64,000 nucleotides of DNA from PMG-095 sp049324695 (GCA_049324695.1 JBMOMJ010000048.1:483968-547967); one strand, 5' to 3'; counted from the first letter of the stretch, positions 49,866 through 58,891 are shown. Notes: generated by a model from the letters alone, not told the origin. Numbers and translations: made by a program.

Positions 49866-51556
49866 GCGGTCACCGAGGAGTCGGTACCGGTCGAGTCGTC
49901 GGGGTGTCGAGGCAGAGTGCCTTGCATGAAACGATTCTTGAGCGTGACACGGCGGATCTTCCCGCTCGTGGTCCGTTCGATTGTTTTTGGTGGCACGACC
50001 ACGGTGACGTCATGGGCAACGCCGACCGCCGCAACGAGAGCGCCAGCGATTTCACGAGCGAGCAGCTCCTTTTCATGTTCGGTCACTGGACGAGTTTCGA
50101 GCACCAGGACGATGCGCTCTGTGCCATCTTGGCCATCCGGAGTTCCGAACGCTGCCGCCCTCAAAACTCGTCCTTTGCTCGTAGCTACCGCAATTTCTTC
50201 GAACTCGTCGGGAGCGTAGTTTCGCCCGCGCTTGACGATGATCTCCTTGCTGCGGCCCGTGATGAAGAGCTCTCCCTCTCGGATGAAGCCCACGTCACCC
50301 GTGCGAAGCCAACCGTCGCATAGCACCTCTTCGGTCGCCGCCTGGTTGCGAAAGTATCCATCCATCAGCGAAGGACTACGAATGCGGATCGCACCCACCG
50401 ATCTGGTCGAGAGTGGTTGCTCGGTTTCACCGACGATCGCAACACTGACTCCCGACAGCGGGGTCCCGACTGAGACGCATTCACGGCCGTCGGCGCGCAC
50501 GCTGTGCCAATGCTGACCGGGAGCGGGGAACGTGGCGGCAAGCGAGTTCTCCGCCATTCCGTAGACGGGCTGGAACGCATGCGGGGAAAAGCCGTGCACG
50601 CCGAAGCGCCGAGCGAAGGCCTGCAGCGTCTCGACACGAACAGCTTCGGCTCCGTTGAAGGCGCAACGCCACGCGCTGAAATCGAGCCCGGCGAGGTGCC
50701 TGTCGGACATTCGATCGAACACGAACTGATACGCAAAATTCGGAGCAACCGATAGCGTCGCGCGCTTCCTGTCGAGCCACTGGAGCCAGCGCCGTGGCTG
50801 GATCAGGAACGACTCGACCGGCATGAGCAAGAGCGGATAGCGCCAATACAATGCAGTGAGCAGCGCGCCGACCAGCCCCATATCGTGAAACAGCGGGAGC
50901 CAGCTGACTCCGACGTCGCTGGGCGTCATTCCTGCGCGCTCGCCGATCATGTGCGCGTTGGCGAGCAGCGCTCGGTGAGAGAGTACGACGCCCTTGGGCG
51001 TGCCGGTCGTGCCGCTCGTGTACTGAATGACCGCGACGTCAGCCGGCGAAATCGAGGGCAGGCCGCGGCTCGCTCCGATGGCGGGACTTACCTCGTCCAC
51101 GCGCACGAAGTGCTCGAACGGTGATCCCTCGCCCCGAAGCTTCGGCACGTGTGGGGCGATCGCGGCGTTCCCGAGCAGAAACCGTGCGTCGGCAGATCGG
51201 AATATGGCCTGAACGGTCTCCGCATAGCGATCCATGCCACCAAACGAGAGATTCGGGCCGACCGGAATCGCCGCGCCACCCGCGAGCAGCACGCCGAAGA
51301 ACCCGGTTAGCCAGTCCGCGCCCGTGGGCAGCATGATCACGGCGCGGTCGCCACGCCGCAAGCCAAGACAGCACAGCCGCCGCGCGACGCTGCTCGCCCT
51401 CTCGAGCAGCCGACTCATGGGCACCTCCTGCGCATCGGCGTCCTTGTCGGCCGTCCAGAGGAGTGCGCCGTCTCGAGCCGAAGCTTCGAGCGCTTCATTC
51501 AACGTGCTCGCGCGCAGAGATGGAAAGTTCGAGTTTGCAAGAATCGAGAGCGTCAC
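49862..51556 (-). CDS. Fatty acyl-AMP ligase-like adenylating enzyme
   Basis: A 564-residue ANL-superfamily enzyme. Motifs: YTSGTTGTPKGVVLSHR (A3), SWLPLFHDMGLVGALLTALY and VAPNFAYQFV typical of fatty acyl-AMP ligases, FNGAEAVRVETLQAFARRF, GMAENSLAATFPAP, LRTGDVGFIREGELFITGR, and TTSGKIRR with the C-terminal lysine. By family knowledge these enzymes form acyl-adenylates and pass the acyl group to an ACP rather than to CoA. Its two ends overlap neighbours by four bases each (ketosynthase upstream, epimerase downstream), showing tight co-translation. The same chemistry is encoded at the start of the PKS at the left edge. Confidence 0.92.
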   Translation of the reverse strand: MTLSILANSNFPSLRASTLNEALEASARDGALLWTADKDADAQEVPMSRLLERASSVARRLCCLGLRRGDRAVIMLPTGADWLTGFFGVLLAGGAAIPVGPNLSFGGMDRYAETVQAIFRSADARFLLGNAAIAPHVPKLRGEGSPFEHFVRVDEVSPAIGASRGLPSISPADVAVIQYTSGTTGTPKGVVLSHRALLANAHMIGERAGMTPSDVGVSWLPLFHDMGLVGALLTALYWRYPLLLMPVESFLIQPRRWLQWLDRKRATLSVAPNFAYQFVFDRMSDRHLAGLDFSAWRCAFNGAEAVRVETLQAFARRFGVHGFSPHAFQPVYGMAENSLAATFPAPGQHWHSVRADGRECVSVGTPLSGVSVAIVGETEQPLSTRSVGAIRIRSPSLMDGYFRNQAATEEVLCDGWLRTGDVGFIREGELFITGRSKEIIVKRGRNYAPDEFEEIAVATSKGRVLRAAAFGTPDGQDGTERIVLVLETRPVTEHEKELLAREIAGALVAAVGVAHDVTVVVPPKTIERTTSGKIRRVTLKNRFMQGTLPRHPDDSTGTDSSVTA

Positions 51557-52800
51557 AAAGCCTCCGGGTGAGTGAAGATCATCGCGCAGTTGTGACCGCC
51601 GAAACCTGCCGATTGGTTGATGGCGGCGCGGATGCTGGCTTTGCGCGCGACATGTGGCACGTAGTCCAGGTCACATTCCGGATCGCTGTGGTGCAGGTTG
51701 ATCGTGGGCGTCACGATTTGATTGGCGACGGAGAGCACCGTCGCGACTGCTTCGATCGCTCCCGCGGCTCCCATGGCGTGACCCAGCATCGACTTTTGGG
51801 AGCTGACCATGAGCTTGTCGGCTCGGTCCCCGAAGACTCGCCGCAGCGCCCGTGTTTCTTCGCGATCGTTCATGCGCGTGCTGGTTCCGTGGGCGCTCAC
51901 GTAGTCGATCAACTCGCGCGGCAGCGAGGCATCGGCGAGCGCGCGCTCGATCGCGTGCCGGAGCCCTGCGCCCTCCGGTGCTACCGCTACGAAACTGTGG
52001 GCGTCAGACGACGCGCCCCAGCCGCGCATTTCGGCCAGGACGCGCGCTCCCCGTGCACGAGCGTGCTCCATCTCTTCGAGGACGAGGAACCCGGCGCCCT
52101 CGCCGAGCACGAAACCTCGACGTGTGGCGTCGAATGGGCGCGACATCGTGCTCGGTTCTTCGTCTCGCGCGGAGTTGAGCGCGCGCATCCACGTGTAGGC
52201 TCGAACCACGTCGCGCGTGATCACAGTGTCGACGCCACCGACCACCATGGCTCGGGCTCGTCCCAGCCGAATCTGATCGAAAGCCAAGCCGATCGCGTGG
52301 GCGCCCGACGCGCACGCCGTGCTGCACGTAAAGCTCGGACCGCGCAGTCCTTCCAAGATTGAAATCCATCCTGCCGCGCCATTCGGCAACAGCCGCATCA
52401 CCGTCGTTGGTCCAACGCGATAGCCTTCGGATGGATGCGGCACGCCGATCCCGACCCCTGCAACCACGCCAACCGCTGCCTGATCTTCGCGCTCTGGGCG
52501 CCCGGCGCTCTCGAGTGCTTCGGCTGCAGCCGCACACGCGAAGTGAACAAAACGCGCGGTCCGCGCACGGATCTCGGAAGGCAGGCGTTCGCGTAGTGCC
52601 TTGGCTGTCTCCGGCTCGACCTCACCGCCGACTGCCACTTTCTCGCCACTCGGATCATAGCCCGAGATGGGCCGTAAGCCGGACCGCCCAGCCACTAGGC
52701 CCTCCCAAGATGCCTTCGCGTCCGCGCCGAGTGCCGTAACCAGGCCGACGCCCGTAACGGCGACGCGCACAGCGCTCGACTTCACACTATGAGAGGGCAT
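51553..52800 (-). CDS. Beta-ketoacyl-ACP synthase II (KAS II)-like enzyme
   Basis: A 415-residue FabF-like ketosynthase with VAVTGVGLVTALG at the start and the full catalytic triad: Cys in STACASGAHAIG, His in SAHGTSTRMND and His in KSMLGHAMGAAG. It condenses malonyl-ACP with an acyl primer. As the first gene of the five-gene operon it probably extends the FAAL-loaded chain by two carbons or catalyses a specific condensation. No chain-length-factor partner is present, so it is not an aromatic type II PKS. Length is normal for the family. Confidence 0.95.
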   Translation of the reverse strand: MPSHSVKSSAVRVAVTGVGLVTALGADAKASWEGLVAGRSGLRPISGYDPSGEKVAVGGEVEPETAKALRERLPSEIRARTARFVHFACAAAAEALESAGRPEREDQAAVGVVAGVGIGVPHPSEGYRVGPTTVMRLLPNGAAGWISILEGLRGPSFTCSTACASGAHAIGLAFDQIRLGRARAMVVGGVDTVITRDVVRAYTWMRALNSARDEEPSTMSRPFDATRRGFVLGEGAGFLVLEEMEHARARGARVLAEMRGWGASSDAHSFVAVAPEGAGLRHAIERALADASLPRELIDYVSAHGTSTRMNDREETRALRRVFGDRADKLMVSSQKSMLGHAMGAAGAIEAVATVLSVANQIVTPTINLHHSDPECDLDYVPHVARKASIRAAINQSAGFGGHNCAMIFTHPEAL

Positions 52801-52968
52801 CGTTCGTTCCGGGCGCTCTTGTCAGGATCGCAGGCGGAGGTTAGTGCCGTGCTTGCCGTTCTCAAATGATGGCTGTCAATGTGCCAGTCAGCGCGGCGCA
52901 ATCCCCAATCACGCTTCCTATTCACCTCTTGCCGCGAGGAACGCTTCTTGCGTCACATGACTTGCATC
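52801..52968. promoter_or_regulatory. Upstream region of KAS II operon and Crp relic
   Basis: A 168-base divergent region that must contain the promoter of the five-gene fatty-acyl operon. No sigma-factor boxes can be named with confidence. Confidence 0.35.
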
Positions 52969-53280
52969 ATGACCCTCGTTAGCATCCTGAGACGAACCCC
53001 TTCCCTGGCTGGCCTGGAGATCGCCGAGCTTGTGCGCCTTTCGGCTCTCGCTAGTGTCCGCACGCTCGCGCGCGGTGAGCTCGTCTGGCGAAGCGGCGAT
53101 CTGCCTCGGGCCATGACCGTAATTCATTCCCGTGGGCGCTCTCCCGCCGCGAGCTCGCCGAGTGCGTGTCGACGTCGGTCCAAACCGCCATTCGCACGAT
53201 GTCTCGCTAGGAACACGAGGGCGTGCTCGCCACGCACGCACGCGGCTCTACGCTATTCAGTCTGCCGACGCTGCTCTTGC
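52969..53280 (+). pseudogene. Crp/Fnr-family regulator with the middle deleted
   Basis: The 5' part reads as the start of a cyclic-nucleotide-binding domain (PSLAGLEIAELVRLSALA, then ARGELVWRSGDLPRAMTVI). Immediately afterwards, in another frame from about 53125, comes a Crp-type helix-turn-helix (LSRRELAECVSTSVQTAIRT, then EHEGVLATHARGSTLFSLPT) with an in-frame TAG in its recognition region. About 100 residues of an intact regulator are missing between the two. It is divergent from the KAS II operon, where a pathway regulator might have been. Confidence 0.65.
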
Positions 53281-53642
53281 ATGCGAACCGAGGCGCCTGA
53301 CATCCATCATGGTAGTGCAAATTGCGCTAGGCGTTTCCAGCGTGAGATCAACGCTTGCGGTTTCCATCGTCGTTCTTCACCTTGCCGTAGGCCTGCTGCT
53401 TTTTGCAGGGCTCTTCCTGGCTCAATCTCACGCTGGGCGTGTCGCCCAGGCGCGTCACGTGAATCCGGGCGGCGCACGATTTTCGCTAGCCGCCCGGGCT
53501 CGCGCATATTTAGGAGCTCCCCGAGCTTGCCGCCCAGCTCAAGCTCGCTTCACTCACGGTCAAGCGCGATGACTTGTTGAACGCGCTGCAAGGGGGAACC
53601 CAGGTACGCAAGCTCGATGTCAAGGCATGGGGCAGCGGGTCA
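53281..53642. other. Degenerate region downstream of Crp relic
   Basis: An 87-codon frame at 53309-53572 begins with a membrane-like stretch (VSIVVLHLAVGLLLFAGLFL) but its end is arginine/alanine-rich. Another frame near 53518-53640 reads ELPELAAQLKLASLTVKRDD and LDVKAWGSGSLDYG, which looks protein-like but has no start. These look like pieces of one decayed gene whose family I cannot name. Confidence 0.35.
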
Positions 53643-54122
53643 TTAGACTACGGCACTGGAAGTTCTACCAGTGCGAGGCTGGCAAATGTTCGCAAGGGTC
53701 GCTGCGATCTCACTCGACGAAAGCTCGCTTGACCTACGACTCGAGGGGCGCTGGGACTCCTTCACGATGTCCGCGAGCGACAGGATTCCGACCAGCTTCT
53801 GATCGCCATCGAGTACTGGGACGCGGCGAATCTGCTGGGAGCGCATCAGGTTCTCCGCCGAGGAGACGCTGTCGCTGGGCCCACAATGGAAGAGTTCGCC
53901 TGACATTGCGTCGCGAACTCGGATCGCGCTCGGGGGTTGATCCTTACTCCACGTCGCCATGCAAATGTCTCGATCAGTTATCATCCCGATGACTCGATCG
54001 ACGCTGTCAGTGACTGGAACAGCTCCGCAATCGCAGTTCCACATCAGACGTGCGGCCTCGCTCAACGTTTCGTTGCTTTGAAGAGAAGCGACGTTGGTGG
54101 TCATCAAGTCTCGAACCAGCAT
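53643..54122 (-). CDS. Two-CBS-domain protein
   Basis: A 159-residue protein made of two CBS domains: MLVRDLMTTNVASLQSNETL with CGAVPVTDSVDRVIGMITD, then VRDAMSGELFHCGPSDSVSS with IRRVPVLDGDQKLVGILSL. CBS pairs bind adenine nucleotides and act as energy or redox sensors; stand-alone versions are common stress proteins. AAGGAGG lies 6 bases before the ATG at 54122, so the longer upstream frame is rejected. The last 40 residues are Ser/Arg-rich. Confidence 0.9.
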   Translation of the reverse strand: MLVRDLMTTNVASLQSNETLSEAARLMWNCDCGAVPVTDSVDRVIGMITDRDICMATWSKDQPPSAIRVRDAMSGELFHCGPSDSVSSAENLMRSQQIRRVPVLDGDQKLVGILSLADIVKESQRPSSRRSSELSSSEIAATLANICQPRTGRTSSAVV

Positions 54123-54794
54123 GTGGCCCTCCTTGGCTTTCGACCGCACTAGTCTGGGCGTTCGAGCGGGGTGGCGCAACGAGAACCGAGCCCAATGAGT
54201 TCGCATCGAGCGTGTTCGCTGTGGCGATTTCGAGAGGAGAAGCAAGTGACGTGTGTCACTCCACAGCGATCGGACATCGGAAATGGCGCTATCCGACTTC
54301 CTGATCGCGTTTGCACAATTCACAGAGGCCGCAGTGGGGCAGCATGGTACAGCGACGAGGGCTCACACGACGAGCGACGATTGCATCGGCCAATCTCACA
54401 CTCGCGACTCGCCCGCCGCCACTTTGCTTGACGATACCGAAAGATCGTCGAGAGTAGTCGACGCGAACAATGCTTCAAAGTTGACAGGCTGCTGCATTCG
54501 GAAGGCACCTACCCTCGTGCCAACAAAGCAACGAACGCACCTGCCGCGTACGACGCGCAAGCGTGAGTTCATGCCGCGCGCGCGAGTTTCTCCTGGGTTC
54601 GCCAGGCAGAGTAGGTTCCGCGGGACTAGCCTAGCGGCGGCGCGAACGGCGCGCGACTCAGTCGAACACAGTGGATGCGCCAGACGAAGGCTCGGTGAGG
54701 ACGCACTAGCGATCCGTTACGTTCGTTCCGATACAGTGGGGCGCGTGCGCGGTGTAGTGAGCCACGGTGACGCGCGCTGTCTGCGCTCGCGTGT
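54123..54794. other. Gene-free region
   Basis: About 670 bases without a supportable gene. A 230-codon plus-strand frame (54253-54945) has no ribosome site, a low-information translation, and runs antisense into the lipoprotein gene, so I do not call it. Confidence 0.5.
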
Positions 54795-55325
54795 TCAAGA
54801 GTTAGATTGCGCGCCCTTTTCGATGCTGCGCCCAACCAAATCAGCCGAATCAGTGTCGGTGAGCGCTGATGGTTTTCTAACGGAAGAGTCGAGTGATTGG
54901 GACGCTAGCTCCAGCGCAGTGCGTGACGGAGCCAGCGTCCGCTGATTGGTCTCCCACGCTTCCAATGTGAGCGTTGTCGTGCCGCACGGGCTGGTGGTTT
55001 GCGATGACGGCGTTCCAGCCCATTTAGCCTCGATGCGTGACCATTGGGCGCCGGGCGCCCCTGCGGATGAGAGGGTGTTGGGTGAAACGTCGAGGCCGTC
55101 TACTTTGAGTACGACGCCGTGAGCGCAGCCAGCTGGGTAGGGCGTCGTTGCCGTGTAGTCGAAGGTATTGTTGAATGTAGCGACGGGCGCGAGCGCCGCG
55201 CACGCGGCATCGAAGGCTGCCGACTCCTGCGCAACGGGTTCCGTGGCACCGGAAGCGCCGCAACCGGTGAGTGCGAACGCAAAGATAGATCCCCAGGTAG
55301 AATGGAATAGAGCCCCAGATTTCAT
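54795..55325 (-). CDS. Small lipoprotein, unknown function
   Basis: A 176-residue protein starting at ATG 55325, with GAGGTG just upstream. The signal peptide ends at ALTGCGASG, a good lipobox. The mature part has two cysteines that could pair (DAACAAL, YPAGCAHG) and a third near SPCGTTTLTLEAW; the pattern of short strands suggests a small beta domain. No family recognised. The C-terminal 45 residues (SRTALELASQSLDSS onward) are less ordered in composition. Confidence 0.75.
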   Translation of the reverse strand: MKSGALFHSTWGSIFAFALTGCGASGATEPVAQESAAFDAACAALAPVATFNNTFDYTATTPYPAGCAHGVVLKVDGLDVSPNTLSSAGAPGAQWSRIEAKWAGTPSSQTTSPCGTTTLTLEAWETNQRTLAPSRTALELASQSLDSSVRKPSALTDTDSADLVGRSIEKGAQSNS

Positions 55326-55677
55326 GTACACACCTCGCCGCGGAGTGTGATGCGAAGGCGAAGGATGTGCAAGTGAATGTTGCATGGCGGTAGTAGCCCT
55401 CCTTCAGTGGACGCAGCGCGCGAGCGCGAACGTTACGGCGTCCGCATGCATGAAGTGGTCTTGAAGTTGAGGGTCCAGACGGGTGGTCGCACTGGCCGGC
55501 GGTGCGCACGCGCTCGAGGTCCGATACTTTGATCGGGCCCGTTTCTGGAAAGCAGCGTGATCGATTGCGGGAGAGACGTCACCGCTGGGCACGTCGTCAA
55601 CAATGGTGGCAGTTTCGTTGACGCTGGGAAGGTAACGTGTGCGAGCACCGCAGTTAGCGCACCGGGGTCTCGTCGCT

Positions 55678-55836
55678 CACGACGAAGTCGCGCTGCTTCT
55701 CGTTGAAGGCGATCTCCCATCCCGGATCGCTGAGCGGGAACTGTTGACCGACAGTGGTTTTCAAGTATCCGACGCCAGCACGACCCAAGAAGCGCGCGCT
55801 CTCTTCTCAACACAGGCTCCTTCTCGCGCTGCCTGA
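55678..55836 (+). pseudogene. Truncated response-regulator receiver remnant
   Basis: The frame reads EVALLLVEGDLPSRIAEREL then LLTDSGFQVSDASTTQEARA, closely following the first third of a receiver domain (ILLVEDD..., GFEV..A....EA). It stops after about 50 residues, before the phospho-acceptor aspartate. Nothing of the rest of the domain is readable downstream. Confidence 0.35.
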
Positions 55837-55881
55837 CGCGGCTGCTTCTCTTCATTTGCGCATCATGAAAGACTGCGCCGT

Positions 55882-55931
55882 GAGGGCGTAGCGCAGTGGT
55901 GGTCGACACCGGTTCGAATCCGGTCGCCCTC
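55882..55931 (+). pseudogene. tRNA-like sequence lacking the anticodon arm
   Basis: GAGGGCG (55882-55888) pairs perfectly with CGCCCTC (55925-55931) as a 7-bp acceptor stem. Between them are a D-arm-like half (tagcgcagtggtggt) and a perfect T arm (ACCGG-TTCGAAT-CCGGT). The total is only 50 bases, and the anticodon arm, about 17-20 bases, is absent. CCA is not encoded. It is either a deleted tRNA gene or the scar of an element that used a tRNA gene as its attachment site. Confidence 0.65.
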
Positions 55932-56010
55932 GAAATCAGCCGCCCCCGATGTGCACGCAACGTCGACCTGACAGACGCACGAAGGACCTAAGACTCAGAG
56001 TTGCGCTCCC

Positions 56011-57005
56011 CTACTCCACAGGCGGCAGCAAATCACTTTCGCTGAGCGTGTACGAAATCGGCGGGTACACGAAGCTGGTCTCTTCATTCTCGCGGCGCCT
56101 CAACTGGAACAGCTCGCAACGTTTGTCCTCACTCGCGAGAGTCAAGCGTGCGCCGCTCGGAAGGATTGGATGCCCGTTGACGAAGCGCAGCAGGCTCTTC
56201 GATGTTCGAAATGTGATTCCGAACCAGTCGTTTTCGGGGGCGCGGACACGCGGCGCGATCGCATGCGTGAAGCGCTGGTTAGTTTCGAGGGAGAAGAAGA
56301 CGACGCTCCTGTGATCCAGCGGAACCTCGAAGCCCGCTCCGGTGTCTTTGGGGTGCACAATCAAGCGACGCGACGGCAGGGCTGGCTCGCGGTAACACGA
56401 GTAGAGGGCAATCCAGGACCCGTCTGCCAAGTCGAGGGCCTGGTCGGAGTGGCGCTTCATCGTCCCGTATGCGCTCGTGTAGTGCTCCACGAAAGCGTTG
56501 TTGAACGGCTGCGGCAGCACGGCGCTTTCGCTGATCGCTTGCGCGAGCCGCTCGTGGATGGGCTGAAACACCTGCGCCGGTGAGGGGTATGGCGTCGTGC
56601 TGCGAACGATGGGAACGCCCGCGCCTTCGACGGCTTCACGGACTCGGTCAGCGTCTGAAACGTGTGCTCCGAACGCACGCGGCGAAATATGTCGTTCTCG
56701 TCGAAGAAGCGCCGATAGTAGGCGCCAACACCACCGACTCGGATCGGCAGCCGCCCAATGCCCACGGTTTCGAGCGAACCGTAGTTGTACGCCAGCTCCT
56801 CGACGGCGAAGACACGGGCAGCGCCCTCGATGCGCCCACGAAACCTCGCAACGTCGCCGGTGAGATAGAGCGTCTTTCCTGAAACGTCCGCAGGCGGCTC
56901 GCCTGACAGCGTGCCGAAGAAGTCGAACCCGAGGCGCTGGTCGGGGGACGCAACGAGAAGATTGCGCGCATCTACGAGAGTGGCCTCGCTCCGTATGTCA
57001 CCCAT
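56011..57005 (-). pseudogene. 2-oxoglutarate/Fe(II) oxygenase-like gene with a frameshift
   Basis: Two minus-strand frames carry one protein. The first (from ATG 57005) covers QRLGFDFFGTLSGEPPADV to TFQTLTESVK; the second resumes as VEGAGVPIVRSTTPYPSPAQ and runs to the stop at 56011. The switch is at about 56640, where one base is gained or lost. The C-terminal half has the double-stranded beta-helix features of Fe(II)/2OG dioxygenases: the metal pair in KRHSDQALDLADGSWIA, a distal His in NQRFTHAI, and WFGITFRTS. AlkB-like enzymes share this pattern. Without the shift the protein would be about 330 residues. A sequencing error is possible. Confidence 0.7.
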
Positions 57006-57064
57006 GGATCATTCGGGTAGCACCGATCATGAATTTCGCTACGAAGGTTGAGGGTGGCACAGGC

Positions 57065-57084
57065 GCGCGGACACGTGTCCGCGC
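57065..57084. promoter_or_regulatory. Perfect 20-base palindrome in divergent promoter region
   Basis: GCGCGGACACGTGTCCGCGC is its own reverse complement over all 20 bases. It lies 60 bases upstream of the oxygenase start and 125 bases upstream of the lipoprotein start, a natural position for a dimeric regulator. Role is inference. Confidence 0.5.
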
Positions 57085-57096
57085 CGAGGCATGCAA

Positions 57097-57143
57097 ATTT
57101 CAGGAACCAGAACGGATGTGCGCGGTGGCATGCGTCCTGAAAT
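57097..57143. promoter_or_regulatory. Nine-base inverted repeat beside the palindrome
   Basis: ATTTCAGGA (57097-57105) and TCCTGAAAT (57135-57143) are exact inverted copies separated by 29 bases; GCATGC flanks both arms. It could form a long hairpin or bind two dimers. It precedes the lipoprotein gene by 65 bases. Confidence 0.4.
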
Positions 57144-57208
57144 GACGTAGATACTGCGGCTTACGGAGCTTGCTGCGAACGTAGCTCGTCGGTTGTGGAG
57201 ATCGTGCA

Positions 57209-58891
57209 TTGACTTACTTGCCTGAAAGAGCGTCGCGCTTTGCGCTGGGAGTTGTCTTGTCGATGAGTGCCTTGGCGCTCACTCACTGTGATGCGGACGA
57301 TGTGGTCGAGGGCGGCGGAGGAGGAGCAAGCGGCAGCGCTGGCGCATCGGCGCGGGGTGGGAACGCCGGAAATGCCGGCCACTCAGGTTCCACAGGCGGT
57401 ACAGGCTCTGGAGGCGTCGCGGCCGCAGGTGGGTCGGGTGAAGCCGGAACGGGTGGCGCGAGTACGGTTGGCGGAGGTGGCGTCGGCGGCTCAGTCACGG
57501 GCGGCTCCGGTGGCGCAAGTGCGGGCGGCGCCGGTGGCGCGAGTGCCGGCGCAGGAAACGAAGCAGGTGCCGGTGGCGACTCGGGCTCGGACGTCGAGCG
57601 GATCTTTGTTGGCGAGTTTGTGAAGAAGGTGCTGCCAACGGTGAACGCCGACGGCTACTTCGTGCTGCTCGAGAGGGCCGGCGTGCTGCACGTGGACTAC
57701 GGCATGCCGCGGAGGCGCCTCGTGAAGGTGAACGCTCGCGGCGATCTTTTGCCTTGGATTGCGACGCTGCCATGGATGAATCCGTCGAACGACATTTCGT
57801 TGCTCGACTTTGCGCTGCATCCCTCGGGAGAGGTCACCGCGCTTTTCGCGTCGGTAGCTGGGTATCACCTGGTGCGCATTCACGCGAGCGGCGAGCTCAT
57901 CAGCGAAACGGCGATGAGCGATCCAAAGATCCGGCTCGACTCGCCCGCTTTGTCCGAGGGTGCGCCGAGTGCTCCGATTGAAACTTACACGCACGACACG
58001 GGTCGGCTTCAGGCACTCGGTGAGCAAGTGGTGATCGCTACGCGCACCGGCCGGCACTCGGTCATCGCCTATCGTTATGACTTCCGAGACGCGCACTTCG
58101 AACCGGAAATGCGCACGCTCGTGGTACCGCCGTTTTCGATGTACGGCGTCGGCTTGACCGGAGGCAGCCATGACACCTTTGGCCAACTCGACGCTCAGTT
58201 TTCGGTGCACATCGCGCTCGACGAAGCATCGACCATCTACGTTGCGGTGCAGCACCCGCACGGTGGCGACTCGAACTTGGTGAAGGCGCACAAACGCGTA
58301 TTCGGCGAAGACTTGCTCGGCGATCCCGACTCGCTCGACATCTACGTGACACGCATCGCACTGAACGGGACCCGGCTCGGAACCAGCATCGTCACCACGC
58401 CGGAAGCCGACGAACTCTACGGTCTGCACGGCGCGACGAGCGCCGCGTACGTCGCCGGGCGCAAGGAATACTGGAACGATCTGGGTACCGGCTTCGACGC
58501 GCTAGTCGCAGAGATCGACGGCTCGAGCGGTGCCGTGCAAGTGTTCGAACTCGACGTGGACCGCAGCGATCTCGCGTTCGACGTCGCGCCACTTTCGGAC
58601 TCGACGCTGCTAGTCGTAGGCGCGAGCGGTTATAGCCAAAACCCTCATGGCGCGAGCGTCTCCGAAGAGAGCCAGGCCTTCGCTTACGTGCTCGCAAAGG
58701 ACGACAGCCCGGCGCGCGCCCTCCAGGTACCGAACGGCGCACGGCACAACGAAGCGCGCTCACTCACGCTCACCAGTAACGGCCGTTGGTTGGTCGCTGG
58801 CATGCTGAACGGCCCTGGCACACATTCCGGCGATGCGGACGTCAGCCAGATCCGAGCCGATGGATTCCTGACAGAACTCGAGCTCGACTAG
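57209..58891 (+). CDS. Tethered lipoprotein with probable beta-propeller domain
   Basis: A 560-residue protein with a signal peptide ending at ALALTHC, then about 95 residues of Gly/Ser/Ala tether (GGASAGGAGGASAG). The rest has regularly spaced blade-like segments (VLPTVNADGYFVLLERAG, HPSGEVTALFASVAGYHLV, FDVAPLSDSTLLVVGASGY, SLTLTSNGRWLVAGMLNG), suggesting a beta-propeller like SBBP-repeat proteins. No catalytic motif is recognised. A TTG start at 57209 is used because TGGAG lies 8 bases upstream; the only early ATG (57263) would cut into the signal peptide. It converges on the pectate lyase. Confidence 0.8.
   Translation: MTYLPERASRFALGVVLSMSALALTHCDADDVVEGGGGGASGSAGASARGGNAGNAGHSGSTGGTGSGGVAAAGGSGEAGTGGASTVGGGGVGGSVTGGSGGASAGGAGGASAGAGNEAGAGGDSGSDVERIFVGEFVKKVLPTVNADGYFVLLERAGVLHVDYGMPRRRLVKVNARGDLLPWIATLPWMNPSNDISLLDFALHPSGEVTALFASVAGYHLVRIHASGELISETAMSDPKIRLDSPALSEGAPSAPIETYTHDTGRLQALGEQVVIATRTGRHSVIAYRYDFRDAHFEPEMRTLVVPPFSMYGVGLTGGSHDTFGQLDAQFSVHIALDEASTIYVAVQHPHGGDSNLVKAHKRVFGEDLLGDPDSLDIYVTRIALNGTRLGTSIVTTPEADELYGLHGATSAAYVAGRKEYWNDLGTGFDALVAEIDGSSGAVQVFELDVDRSDLAFDVAPLSDSTLLVVGASGYSQNPHGASVSEESQAFAYVLAKDDSPARALQVPNGARHNEARSLTLTSNGRWLVAGMLNGPGTHSGDADVSQIRADGFLTELELD

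Noticed and set aside
46974..52800. The operon as an OleABCD olefin pathway
   Set aside because: The ligase and reductase resemble OleC and OleD in family, but there is no OleA thiolase or OleB hydrolase; the ketosynthase is FabF-like and an ACP is present.
46974..52800. The operon as an aromatic type II PKS
   Set aside because: Only one ketosynthase with an intact active site is present; there is no chain-length factor, cyclase or aromatase.
54253..54945. A 230-codon plus-strand frame
   Set aside because: No start signal, low-information translation, and it overlaps the better supported lipoprotein on the other strand.
55433..55960. A 175-codon minus-strand frame containing ATGFEPV
   Set aside because: That peptide is the well-known artefact of translating the T arm of a tRNA antisense; the frame covers the tRNA-like element.
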